Of a stretch of 64,000 nt of DNA, positions 28,525-40,900 are shown piece by piece. Where the stretch lies: contig NZ_JXSK01000008.1 in the NCBI RefSeq assembly GCF_001083805.1, positions 248,001 through 312,000 on the forward strand, read 5' to 3'. The DNA is from Photorhabdus luminescens subsp. luminescens (lineage in GTDB: Bacteria; Pseudomonadota; Gammaproteobacteria; Enterobacterales; Enterobacteriaceae). Under the pieces are notes generated by a model. That model was not told the DNA's origin, did not search any database, and was given only the letters and a program-made list of their open reading frames with translations. A program made the position numbers and the translations under genes. The first letter of the stretch is position 1. Every line of letters starts with the position of its first letter.

Positions 28525-29883
28525 ATGGCAATATCCAACAACGGCAAGATGTGCCCGGCTGTCACATCAATCACCTGTACGATGGAAATAGGCGTCTTTC
28601 CTGCTGATGAAGATCCCTGTTATCTGGCGAGAAAAGCCGAATACGCTCTGCGCCTGCCGGCAATGATTATTACCAAACTGGGGGCTATCCGCTTTCTTAA
28701 TCAAGTCATTATGAGTGGGTTGATTAAGGTTGAGGAGCTTAAGCATGACTTTCTATGGCCCTATAAAGCGGAAGTGGTGTTTGCTATCCGAGGAGAGCAG
28801 GATGTCCCTTTACCCATGCTGGCGACCAGTCAAGACTCTAAACAGCGTTATGGTGGTAATTTGCCGCAGTCCAGTAATCCGTTTGCCCGACCTTCTGCCG
28901 AAGACGCGGAGAAATTTGGGGTTGTTGGTATCCGTCGGCCCGATATTATTCTGGTTAAAGATGAGGCTCTTCGCTGGCCGGGCAGAAATGCCACCTACTT
29001 TGATGGTTCTGTGCACCCTGATAATCTGAAAATGTTGATTGAGGTGAAATTTCCGGGGGATGATCTAAGTAGAGATCAGGAATTGGATTATATGCTAATT
29101 GCGACAGAAAAACGTTTTGGTGTAATGCGCGTCATAGATAATCGCACTGAGGAGCAAAAACAGTATGATGAAGCGTGGCGAAAACATTATCAACCCGGTT
29201 CCCAACACTATAAAAACCCCATCCCACTGGCCCCGTTGCCACCGGGTTCGCCTCCTGATGATGGAGCTTTACCCACCCCTCCCGCAGAGGGTGTACCGGG
29301 GACCATTCCGCAACCCCTGACAAAAAATCCACCGCTTCTCAGCACTTCCCGCTGGTCGTTTTTACCCAGCTATGAAGACTGGGTTGTCCTCGGGCAGGAG
29401 GTGGCGGGTCTGGCTGAAAACGGGTTGAATTATGTCCGCGACAGTACCCGGGAGCTTCTTGCCCAGTTTGGTATCTGGTTCAATCAAGCCGGTAAGTGGG
29501 TGTGTGAAGAAATTATTGATCCGGTCACTCATCAAGTCAGCTATGCATTTTCCTGGGTTAATGAACAAACGGGGAAAATCGTGACCTGGTCTGAGAGTGA
29601 GATAAAAGCCCGGTGGCAAACCGTGCAACAAGGCTCAGATATCACCCTGGAAGAGCTAAAAAACATTAGCTGGATGCAAATATTAAAAGAGGTAGGTGAA
29701 GGCATGCTGGAATTAGTTGTAATTATTGCCGGTGTTGCCGTTGTTATCCTGGTCACCGTTGCCGTCGCTGCCGCGCTGATTGCACTGGTGGAAATTTTAG
29801 CTGCCGCTGCCGCAGTTAGCGCCGCCGCGTTAACCGCCGTCCTGGCAATATTGGCGAGTGTGACATTCGCCACCGCTTCATAA
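28525..29883 (+). CDS. T6SS effector with VRR-NUC nuclease domain
   Basis: A 452-residue protein. The PD-(D/E)XK VRR-NUC core is visible as GIRRPDIILVK (Asp140), then LKMLIEVKFPGDDLS (Glu173, Lys175) and Gln185, so the catalytic set is complete. A proline-rich linker spans about 231-270. A C-terminal region of about 55 Val/Ala-rich residues (395-450) contains one or two membrane-spanning helices. There is no PAAR motif. VRR-NUC T6SS effectors (TseV type) cut DNA in target cells and are paired with DUF3396 immunity proteins, exactly the partner encoded 15 bases downstream. The C-terminal membrane segment is unusual and may serve target-membrane passage or chaperone/VgrG docking. Confidence 0.85.
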   Translation: MAISNNGKMCPAVTSITCTMEIGVFPADEDPCYLARKAEYALRLPAMIITKLGAIRFLNQVIMSGLIKVEELKHDFLWPYKAEVVFAIRGEQDVPLPMLATSQDSKQRYGGNLPQSSNPFARPSAEDAEKFGVVGIRRPDIILVKDEALRWPGRNATYFDGSVHPDNLKMLIEVKFPGDDLSRDQELDYMLIATEKRFGVMRVIDNRTEEQKQYDEAWRKHYQPGSQHYKNPIPLAPLPPGSPPDDGALPTPPAEGVPGTIPQPLTKNPPLLSTSRWSFLPSYEDWVVLGQEVAGLAENGLNYVRDSTRELLAQFGIWFNQAGKWVCEEIIDPVTHQVSYAFSWVNEQTGKIVTWSESEIKARWQTVQQGSDITLEELKNISWMQILKEVGEGMLELVVIIAGVAVVILVTVAVAAALIALVEILAAAAAVSAAALTAVLAILASVTFATAS

Positions 29884-29898
29884 ATTAACGGAGAGAAT

Positions 29899-31050
29899 AT
29901 GGATACTTCAGATTACTTTGCCCAGTTGAAATCACAACTGACCGCATTTACCTTCCTCAATGGCGATGGGCTGACTGTTTCTCGTCTTGGGATTTCTATC
30001 ACCCTGTTTTTTAAACAGGGTTACACCCTTGAGAAAAAGCAACGCATTCTGACCTGCTACCGGCGCTTTCGTGAAGAGTTTGGCACTTACCTGCGTTTTC
30101 ACCGTCATGAGCTAAAAGGGTTAAGGAAATATTCACAGGAAAATATTGTTAAAGTTGAGGAGGGTATTCTTAATCAGAAAAAAAACCAGCTTTCTAGCTG
30201 GGATATCAGTGACGCTAGAAATCTCTATGAAGCTCCCCGCTATCTGATGCATTATCTGGATTCCAGAGAAATAGATGGTGACGATGATAGCTCTTACCTG
30301 AGTCTGACACTGCCCTGGGATTATCTGAAAGAACAAGAGGGCATGACCCGATTTATGGCCTGGCTGGACTTTCTGTGTGAACAACTCGAACCGGACAGTG
30401 GGGATTGTGGTTATTGTTTGGTATTACCCAACGACTTCTATGACTACTTTCCTTTAGAGTACCAGCTAGCGCAACGTTATCCTTCCCTGCAAGTGAACTC
30501 CGCAGTGCATACAGCTAAATTACAGTATGAACACTCCATCCGTGGCATTAACTGGATCACCCTGCTGTCCAAACGCTTTGTAAACCGACTGGGGGGGGAA
30601 TTCTGGATACGACATATGCTGGCCCGCCACCTCTACCCGGATGTGGTGATTACGCCTTACTCCAATGGTCTGATGATCCGGGCCGGTCAATACCCGGACT
30701 TAACGCCGCTACCGGGCAGTGTCCCGGAAAGTTATTTTGCTATTAACCAACTGATACGTCCGATACGGGTGATACCTCGTGAAGGCCATTCATTGCACTT
30801 CTATGGTGAAGGTCATTTTAATTCAACTTCCACCCTAGCCTGGTATGCCCGTTATGACCGTGGGCCGCTGCAAGTGACCCCTTTGAGAGGTAACCATCCG
30901 GCACTGGTCAGCGGGATCTGGCAAACCGATAGCCTGCCGGGTCAGCAGTACTTCTTTGCTCAGGGGGCGACGGCTTTTGATGTTGAAGGCGCAGAGACGG
31001 GCACAACCGTATGGCATCTGATACGGGAAGCGGCAAATATGTGGGAATAA
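29899..31050 (+). CDS. DUF3396 type VI immunity protein
   Basis: A 383-residue cytosolic protein with the DUF3396 pattern: the N-terminal LTVSRLGISITLFFKQGYT, the central YLSLTLPWDYLKEQEGMTRF, the GGEFWIRHMLARH block and the C-terminal RPIRVIPREGHSLHFYGEGH. Family members block cognate VRR-NUC effectors. Position directly after the nuclease gene supports this. GGAG precedes the ATG. A damaged second copy follows at once. Confidence 0.88.
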   Translation: MDTSDYFAQLKSQLTAFTFLNGDGLTVSRLGISITLFFKQGYTLEKKQRILTCYRRFREEFGTYLRFHRHELKGLRKYSQENIVKVEEGILNQKKNQLSSWDISDARNLYEAPRYLMHYLDSREIDGDDDSSYLSLTLPWDYLKEQEGMTRFMAWLDFLCEQLEPDSGDCGYCLVLPNDFYDYFPLEYQLAQRYPSLQVNSAVHTAKLQYEHSIRGINWITLLSKRFVNRLGGEFWIRHMLARHLYPDVVITPYSNGLMIRAGQYPDLTPLPGSVPESYFAINQLIRPIRVIPREGHSLHFYGEGHFNSTSTLAWYARYDRGPLQVTPLRGNHPALVSGIWQTDSLPGQQYFFAQGATAFDVEGAETGTTVWHLIREAANMWE

Positions 31051-31087
31051 CAAATTATCCACCGCCTCATAATTCACGGAGAAAATG

Positions 31088-31573
31088 ATGGAAACTGTAG
31101 ATTACTTTGCCCAGTTGAAATCACAACTGACCGCTGACCGCGTTTACCTTCCTCAATGGCGATGGGCTGACCGTTTCTCGTCTTGGGATTTCTATCACCC
31201 TGTTTTTTAAACAGGGTTACACCCAGGAGAAAAAACAGCCTTGTGGTTGGGTGGTCAGTGATGCCAAAAATGAAGATGAGGCACCTCGTTATCTGATGCG
31301 TTACCTGGATTCCAGAGAAATAGATGGTGACGATGATAGCTCTTACCTAAGCTTGACACTGCCTTGGGATTATTTGAAAGAACAGGATGGTATGACCCGC
31401 TTTATGGCCTGGCTGGACTTTCCGTGTGAACAACTTGAACCGGACAGTGGGGACTACATCCCGTTTTCTATGAAGATGAGGTGGATATTAATTTCAACCC
31501 GAAAATCGGAGCGGATTGGTGTTTCAAAGGACAACAAAAACGGGTTATATTTAGATTGTTTGCAACAAATTAA
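31088..31573 (+). pseudogene. Broken, chimeric second DUF3396 immunity copy
   Basis: The frame begins METVDYFAQLKSQLT, nearly identical to the intact gene. A 7-base tandem duplication (CTGACCG twice, about 31127-31140) then shifts the frame. An internal deletion removes the YRRFREEFGTYLRFH region (after GYTQEKKQ at about 31240). The copy resumes as APRYLMRYLDSREI to CEQLEPDSGD (31449), where homology stops abruptly. The following 38 codons in another frame, HPVFYEDEVDINFNPKIG then ADWCFKGQQKR to a TAA at 31571-31573, look like a real protein tail from a different gene. The largest open frame (31251-31703) is not expected to be functional. Confidence 0.8.
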
Positions 31574-31974
31574 CCATCCGGCGTCTTATCTTAACTATCA
31601 ATTTGTAATTCTAAATAAGATATTTCATTTTCGCTTCTATTTTTTAATCATTTCCTTTAATTTTCTGCAATTTTCATTAACAAATACTGAATTTCATCAC
31701 TAAAAGCAGTGCCGTTATCTGTATTTATTATATATGCATGCTAAACCAAATTATATTTTGACCGATTTATATTAACACCAAAAAAATATGACTATTTTCA
31801 TGCTTTATATTAATTATTCATAAAAACCAATATCACACAATTAAATATATTTTTATATAGCAAGAAATTAGACTTAGATTAAATTCCGAAAATAATAAAA
31901 AATCCGGTATAAATAATATATACCGGATTATTATATCAAGATTAAATTATTCAGAACTGCTGACTATATCAGTA
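31574..31974. other. AT-rich convergent intergenic region
   Basis: About 400 bases between the immunity pseudogene and the end of the NRPS gene. It contains the NRPS terminator. No gene seen. Confidence 0.5.
31891..31929 (-). terminator. Strong terminator of the NRPS gene
   Basis: Minus strand: AATCCGGTATA (from 31929), a 7-base loop, TATACCGGATT (to 31901), then TTTTTATTATT. The 11-bp stem is perfect. It lies about 46 bases beyond the NRPS stop codon (31975-31977). Confidence 0.88.
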
Positions 31975-34900
31975 TTACGACGTCTCCTCATCACAACTGA
32001 TTACCAGCGCCCTATTCAAAGCCTGAGCTAAAGCGGTTTTATTCTCGTCATCCTCCAATAAACTAAAATGGTCACCCGGTATCGCAATCAGCTCAAGCGA
32101 AGTATCAGACATTATCTGCGCCCAACCCAACGATGGTTCCATGCTCGCTGATTCCGGTTTTTCATCTGTCATAAAAGAAATAGCAGGAGACGGTTCTACC
32201 GCATAGAACTGATGCAGCGTTATCGCTAATGCTGGCGGCTCATAACCGGCAACTATTTGCGCGTAACGCTCGATCTGCCCCCAACGTTTTGCGATCACAT
32301 CCGCATGCAGATTCGCAGGATATAATGCCAATTCTTGTGCTGCCTCAATAAACTGCACAAAATTCAACTCATCAATTCGACGGTATAACTCCGCAATCTC
32401 TTCCGCGTACTCCTCCTCCGACTGTCGAGCTAGTTCAATGAAGAACCGATATTTAGGTTGCATGATCTGTTCGCCTAAATAATGAGGCGCAGGCGCATCA
32501 ATCAACCCTAGGAAATTAACCATTTCACCCACATGCAAAAGCTGCTGGGCAATAGCATAAGCCAATATCCCACCGGAAGAGTAACCACATAGCCGATAAG
32601 GGCCTTCCGGTTGAACAGCCTTTATCAAGGTGATCATTCTCGCCGCTTGCTGCTCCATCGTTACCATCGGCTCTTCATTAATTGACGGCCAAGGCAACGC
32701 ATAAATCGGATGGTCCGATGGGATATGTCGAGCCAACCCGAAGACATAGGAGTAATCCCCCATGCCGCTAGGAACAAAGAATAGCGGCAACCCTGTCCCA
32801 TCCAGTCGCACAGATATGGCGCTGTTTTGCGGTTGAGACAGCAAATCTGAGGTGATTTTCGCAGCCAGTTCAGCCAACACCGGGAATTGGAACACAGCAT
32901 TCAATGTGCAAACCAAACCCCGACCGGCGGCAAGATTTATCATTCGCATGGCAAGCAGTGAATGGCCCCCCAACGTGAAGAAGTTGTCATACCGACTTAT
33001 CTGCTCAATCCCCAGCAACTCACACCAGATAGCCGCCAATGCAATTTCCGTTTCCCCTTGCGGCGCTTCATAAATCTGACGAGCAAACGCTTCATTGTCC
33101 GGGGCCGGCAAAGCCCGACGATCCAATTTACCGTTCGGCGTTAGCGGAAATGCATCCAGACGCACAAAAGCTGACGGCACCATATAGTCAGGTAAAGTTA
33201 CACTCAAGTGGGTACGCAGGTTATTGGCTAGCCCCTCATCCGCTGGCACCACGACATAAGCAACCAGCCGTTGGTCTTGCCCTTGCCCCAATGCCAACAC
33301 CACAGATTCGCTCACCGCCGGGTGTTCCACCAATCGAGCCTCAATTTCCCCCGGTTCAACGCGGAAACCGCGGATTTTTACCTGCTGGTCGTTGCGGCCC
33401 AGGAATTCCATATTGCCATCCGGCAGGTAGCGAGCTAAATCCCCGGTACGGTACATACGAGCGCCCGGTTGATCACTAAACAGATCCATCAGGAAACGTT
33501 CTGCCGTCAGCTCTGGGCGATTCAGATAACCCCGTGCTACTCCGGCCCCCCCAACATACAATTCACCTGTTACCCCCAACGGCACCGGCTGGCCATATTT
33601 ATCCAACAGATAGAGGGTTAAATCTGGAATACGTGCGCCAATAGGGCTGGTCGTCTGTTCCACATCATGAAGGTTGAGTTCCCGATAAGTCACATGAACC
33701 GTCGTCTCCGTGATACCGTACATATTCACTAACTGCGGTGACGTCTCTCCACGCAGGCGATACCACGGTCGTAACATCCCCGGTTCAAGAGCTTCTCCCC
33801 CAAAGATGATATAACGCAACTGATCCGGTAATGGGTTGGCGACATAACTGGCAATAAAGGCTTTGAACGCGCTCGGCGTCTGATTCAATACGGTGATACC
33901 GTGTTGACACACGAATTGATGCAGCTCTTGAGAGGAGCGAGCGATCGCGTGCGGCACCAGAACCAGTTTAGCGCCATAGCGTAACGCCCCCCATAATTCC
34001 CATACCGAGAAGTCAAACGCGATGGAATGGAACAGGCACCAAACATCTTGTCGGTTAAAGCGATACCAGGATTCAGTCGCCTCAAACAAACGCTGGACAT
34101 TACGATGCTCGACCATTACCCCCTTCGGCGTCCCTGTCGAACCCGAGGTGTAAATGATATAGGCCAGATGCTGGGCGGTTAATGTCGGTACCTGTGGGTT
34201 ACCCTCCGGCTGATCAGGCAAAATATTAGGGTCGAGTACAGTCAGGGTAGCCAGCATTTTTTCGCCCAACGTACTACGTCCGGTATCATCCACCAGCACA
34301 ATAGCTGGAGCGGCATCAGTCAGAATATGTGCCAGACGCTCACCGGTATAAACCGGGTCCAGCGGCACATAGGCGCCACCGGCTTTCAGTATTGCCAATA
34401 CCCCCACGATCATTGCCGGTGAACGTGACACGCAAATCGCCACTCGCTGATCGGGCACGACGCCCAATGCGATAAGCTGATGGGCCAACCGGTTAGCGCG
34501 GGTATTCAATTCAGCATAACTGAGAGCCTGATCTTCATGCACTAATGCTATCGCATCAGGAGTTTGCTCTACCTGTTGTTCAAACAACTGATGAATACAC
34601 AATGCCTCAGAATAGGCAGTTTCCTTGGCGTTCCAGGTTTTCAGCAACAGTGTACGCTCTGCTTCCGGTAGAATGCTCAATGTCCGTACCGGTGTTTCCG
34701 GGGCCTGCTCCAGCGCGGCTACCAAACTCTCCAGTGCCTGTTGCATATAGCCGCATACCCGTTCCGGCTCAAACGGCTGTGCAACTTGAACGGTCAATCC
34801 CAAAGATTCACCAAAATCCTCCACCGACAGCACTAACGGATAATTGGTTCGCTCCTGCGCATCAACAAATTCAATACCGTTTACCAGTTCATCCAAGGTT

Positions 34901-37900
34901 GCTGAAAATGCATTATGTCGATAGTTCAGCAAGCTGCTAAAGAGGGGACTCTCCCCCTGCACACCACTGCAACGCTGGGCCAGCGCCAGTGAAGCATGTT
35001 CATGTTCCAGTAATCCGGCCAATCGGGTATGAGCAGCCTGCACACTGTCCCGTACCGAGGTATCATCGATATCCAGCCGTAGCGGCAAGGTATTGATAAA
35101 CAGCCCCATCCCGTTGTCAGCCCCTTCTCCCGCCGCCATGCGCCCAAACAGCACCGTGCCGAACACCACTTGCTCCTGATCGCTGGTATGCGACAACACC
35201 TGTGCCCAGGCCAAATGACACAATGCCGCCAGACTGACGCCCAAACGCCGGGCCTGACTGCGCAAACGATCATTCAGTTCAGGCGCCAGCATCCGATAGG
35301 ATTCCGTCACCTGTGAACCATCACGATGCACCTCCGTCAATCCGAATGGCAGCGTCGGTTCATCCACCTCCGCCAACATCTCGCTAAAGAAACGGGTATG
35401 TTCCTCCTGACTCATCCCCAGCCGAGCCTCAGCCACCAAATTACGGAAAGAAACTGGGGAAGGCAGGCTCTCCTCCCGTTCGGCAAGATACGCCTGAACC
35501 TCACCGTTCATCACATCCATCGTAGTATGGTCGCCAATCAGGTGATGCAGCAATTGCAATACCATCCAACGACCATCAGTCTCCTGCGCCACCACAAACC
35601 GCAACAACGGCGCTTTATCCAGGCCAAGACGATAATGACGCGGATTAAAACGTTGAGCCAGTTGATCACAAATCGGTCCATCCGCTGGGTCTAGCGTTAA
35701 TTCAGTAACCGATAAAGGCGCCTGACGCCAAACCACCTGGGCCGGCACAGACAACTCTTGCCAAACAAAGGCGGTACGCAGGATATCGTGGCGATCAACC
35801 ACCTGTTGTACTGCCGCCAGATATCGGTCTAGTAGAGTCCGATCAGCGAAGACCATCTGACCGGATAACAAATAGGGATCTCCTTCGTTTGCCAGTAAGT
35901 GGTGGAACAAAATACCATCCTGCAACGGCGACAGGGCATAGATATCCTGAATATTGCTCACCCCACCCGGCACTTGTCTGACGATGCGGTCAATGTCAGC
36001 CTGAGTCAAATCAATCAGCGGCAACATCGCCGGTGTCAGGGCCATAGTTGCCGAAGTGATGACGTTAGGCGGCACTATCATAGCCTGGTGCTGTCCCAAT
36101 GTTTGCGCCAAGTCTGACAGCACCGGCGATTGGAACAGATCACGCGCCGTCAGTGTCAATCCCAGATGACGCAAGCGTTCAACCATTCGTATCGCAAGCA
36201 ACGAATGACCACCCAAGGCAAAAAAGCTGTCGTACCGGCTTATCTGTTCAATCCCTAGCAATTCACGCCAGATAGCCGCCAGCGCTATTTCTGTTTCTCC
36301 TTGAGGAGCAGCGTAAATTTGGTGGACAAAGGCGTCATTGTCCGGTGCCGGCAACGCTTGATGATCCAATTTACCGTTAGCAGTCAATGGAAACGCATCC
36401 AGCCGCACAAAGGCCGACGGCACCATATAGTCAGGCAAAATCGCACTCAGATGAGCATGAAGACTGCTCGCCAATCCATCACGGGCTTCCGCAGCCACAT
36501 AGGCCACCAGCCGCTTCTCCTGCCCTTCGCCTCGTACCAACACCGCCACTTCACGTACCGTTGGATACTCTGCTAACCGGGCCTCAATTTCCTCCGGTTC
36601 AATTCGGAAGCCGCGGATTTTAACCTGCTGATCATTGCGGCCCAGGAATTCCAGATTGCCATCCGGCAGATAATGCGCCAAATCCCCGGTGCGGTACATA
36701 CGAGCATCCGGGTTATCACTGAACGGATCAACAAGGAAACGCTCGGCGGTCAATTCAGGCCGATTAAGATAACCACAGGCTACTCCATCTCCCCCAACAT
36801 AAATCTCTCCGACCACGCCTAACGGTACCGGCTGACCATACGCATCCAACAGATAAACCCGCGTGTTAGCTATCGGTCTGCCGATCGGGATACGGGCTGC
36901 TCCGGGCGCTAATGCTGTGATACGGTATGTGGTTGTAAAGGTGGCTCCTTCACTCGGCCCATAGCCATTTAATAGCTGTTGTGGAGGACTGGTATGCAAT
37001 ACCTGACCGATAACATGGGGATCAAGGGCATCTCCGCCGACAATCAGCAGCTTTATCTGTGGCAGAACCGGAGCAAGCGCCGCTGCTAACTGGTTAAACA
37101 ATCCGACACTCAACCACAGAACAGTGATTCGCTGAACCTGTAAAGCCTGTACAAACACCTGCGGCATCAACAAAGTGGCATGATCGACAACCACTAACGC
37201 ACCGCCATTGAGCAACGGCGCCCAAACTTCAAACGTGCTGGCATCGAAAGCCGGATTAGCAGCAAAAGCCACCCGATCATCCGGTCCGATTTCAGCATAA
37301 CCATTATTGATAACCAGCCGGACCACCGCACGATGCGGCACTAAAACCCCTTTAGGTGTCCCGGTAGAACCGGAGGTATACATGATATACGCTAACTCGG
37401 TGCTGGAACGCACTAAGTTAAGGTTAAAGCGATCCTCTTCGTGGCCCATGTCTGTTTCATCCGAGAGACGAAGCAGCGGCACAGTCAGGTTAGCCGGAAT
37501 ATCCGCCCGTGTATCGGTGAGCAGTAACTTAGCTGAACAATCACTTATCAGCCAGTTTTTCCGCTCATCCGGCACACTGGGATCAATCGGCACGTAAACT
37601 GCGCCGGCTTTAAGAATCGCCAATTGGGCTACCACCAGTGCCATCGAACGCGCTAGCAAGAGCGCAATATGATCACCGGGACAAACGCCTTGCTCGATCA
37701 ATTGACAAGCCAACCGGTTAGCGCGGATATTTAATTCGGCATAACTAAACGTTTGCTCTTCATACACTAATGCTATCGCGTCAGGGGTTTTCTCCACCTG
37801 TTGTTCAAACAACTGATGAATGCATAATGCCTCAGGATAGACGGTTTCCGTGGCGTTCCAAGTTTCCAGTAACAACTTGCGCTCCGCCGGAGAAAGAATA

Positions 37901-40900
37901 TCAATTTCCCTGACCGGCTGCTGGGGATTATCTACCATCGCTTGCAGTACTGTGTGCAGATATCCCACCTGCCGCGCCATTGTCGTTGGATCAAACAGGG
38001 CGGTAGCATAACTTAATGCCCCCACAATCCTGCCCTCTTCTTCTGACAAGCCCAGTTCAAGATCAAACTTGACAATATCAACGGCTTGATTGACCGGTGA
38101 CACCGCCAATCCCGGTAATCCCCACTCTGTGTTCTCATTGTTCTGCCAGACAAACATCACCTGGAATAACGGGGTATGCGCCAGTCGGCGTGGCGGTTGC
38201 ACGATTTCCACCACTTGTTCAAACGGTAAATCCTGATGCTCCTGAGCTGTCAATGCGGTTTGCCGGACTCGCGCCAGTAATTCCGTCACAGTCAATTCAT
38301 CCGATAAATCCATGCGCAACGCCAACGTATTGACAAAGAAGCCAATCAACGGCTCCACTTCCTGATGATTGCGGCCGGCACTCGGGGTGCCAATTACCAC
38401 ATCGTCCTGACCTGATAAACGTGACAGCACTACCGACCAGGCTGACAACAGCGTCATGAATAAGGTGACGCCGTGTTGTTCACTCAGGCGTTTAAGGGCC
38501 GTCGTTAGCGCCGCATCCAGATGAATCGGCACGGCCTGCCCGGCAAACGACTGCTCCGGCGGACGAGGCCGATCTGTCGGCAAATCCAGCAAGACTGGCG
38601 CATCAGCCAACATTGCACGCCAATAGTCAGACTGAACCTGAATACGCTCAGCCGACAACCACTGACGCTGCCAGGCGGCGTAATCCGGGTATTGAATCGC
38701 CAACGGCGGCAACGGATCTGATTGTCCGTCCATAAACGCCGTATAGAGTGTGTTCAGTTCCTGTATCAGCACATTGGCAGACCAGCCATCGGAAATTATG
38801 TGATGCAGGGTCAGCAAAAACTGATATTCGTCATCGGTGATCCGGATGAGAGCAGCACGAATAAGTGGGCCACTTTCAAGATCAAATGACGCATGGGCTT
38901 CCTCCACGCTCAGACGCTCAAGAACAACATCAGCATCTGGTATCCCGCGCAGGTCATATTGAGATAACAGTAAGCCGCTATCTGGTTCCAATAGCCGCAC
39001 TTGCGGCTGACCATCTACAGAGACAAAGACAGACCGTAACGCTTCATGACGGGCAAATAAGGTATCCAGCGCCTTTTGCCAGGCCATAATATCCAACTGT
39101 CCAGATAAACGCAGGGCCATTGGGATATGATACGTTTCACTGACACCCTTAAGCTGGGCCAAAAACCACAAGCGCTGTTGAGCAAATGACAACGGTAACG
39201 CTCCATCACGGGATATCGGCAAGATATTATCTGGTTGACCCGGCCGAGCCTGCATGACCTCAGCAAACGCCCTCAATGAAGGAGTCTTAAACAGGGTGGT
39301 TAGAGGGAGTTCGATACCTAAAGCGGCTATCCTGTTCATCACCCGCACCGCCAACAATGAGTGGCCTCCCAGAGCAAAGAAATTGTCATACCGGCTGATC
39401 TGTTCAATCCCTAAAATTTCACGCCAAATCGCCGCCAGAGCCATTTCCATTTCTCCTTGTGGCGCTTGGTAAACCTGACGAGCAACGGCTTCATTGTCCG
39501 GCGCTGGCAGCGCTTGACGATCTAATTTACCATTCGGCGTCAATGGCAATGCATCCAAACGCACAAAGGCCGTCGGAACCATGTAATCCGGCAAAATAGC
39601 TTGCAGGTAAGCACGCAGGCTAGTCACCAACCCCTCATGGGCTTCTGCCACTACATAGGCCACCAGCCGTTTTTCTTGCCCTTCCCCTTGAGCCAATACC
39701 ACAGATTCACTCACCGCTGGGTGTTCCACCAACCGGGCCTCAATTTCCCCCGGTTCAATGCGGAAACCGCGAATTTTCACCTGCTGGTCATTACGGCCCA
39801 AGAATTCCAAGTTACCGTCCGGCAAATAACGGGCTAAATCCCCGGTACGGTACATCCGGGCATCCGCCACATCACTAAACGGATCAATCAGGAAACGTTC
39901 CGCCGTCAAGTCTGGGCGATTGAGGTAGCCACGCGCCACTCCCGCTCCCCCAATATAAATTTCTCCCACCACGCCCAACGGCGCCGGTTGACCATACTCA
40001 TCCAGCAAGTAAAGGCCAGTGTTGGCTATCGGACGGCCAATACTTTCAATGATCCTGTCACCCCGCTGTATCGGCAACCAGGCAGAATAGGTTGTCGTTT
40101 CAGAAGGGCCATAAAGATTACATAATCGCTGTATTTGTGTTTCTGCGAAAATCTGCTCAATTAAAGCGCCTTTAAGCGGTTCCCCCGCCAGATTGACAGT
40201 ATGAACCGGCGCCATCAGCGCCTGAGCCTGCAATAACGGTTTCATCGCAGACGGAACTGAGTTAATCAAAGTCACCGGCAGGGCATGCTGCATCAATGAC
40301 AAGGCATCATCCACCAGATGAATCGCGGCGCCACGAGACAACGGCATAAAACATTCAAAAATGGACAGGTCGAAATTCATCGATGTCGAGAAAAGCACCT
40401 CGCGGATCTCTTCCATCTCAAAGGCCTGCTGAGCCCAATGCAGGAAGTTAACCGTATTGCGGTGCTCAATCATCACCCCTTTGGGTACTCCCGTGGAACC
40501 GGAAGTGTAAATTACATAGGCCAAATGCTGGGAAGTCAGCCCAGATACCTGTGGATTACTATCCGGCTGATCAGGCAAGGCATTCGGGTCCAGTACCGTC
40601 AGTCCAGCAAGTACTTCCTCGCCCAGTACAGCCCAGCCAGCCTTATCCGCCAGCACTATAATTGGGTCAGCATCATGCAGAATATGTGTCAGACGCTCGC
40701 TAGGATAAGCTGGGTCTAGCGGTACATAAGCCCCGCCCGCTTTCAGCACCGCTAACAACGCCGCCGCCATTGCCGGTGAACGTGACACACAAATCGCCAC
40801 CCGTTGGTCGGGTACAACGCCCAAGGCAATAAGCTGATGGGCCAGGCGGTTGGCGCGGGTATTTAATTCGGCATAACTGAGCGTTATCCCTTGGTACACT

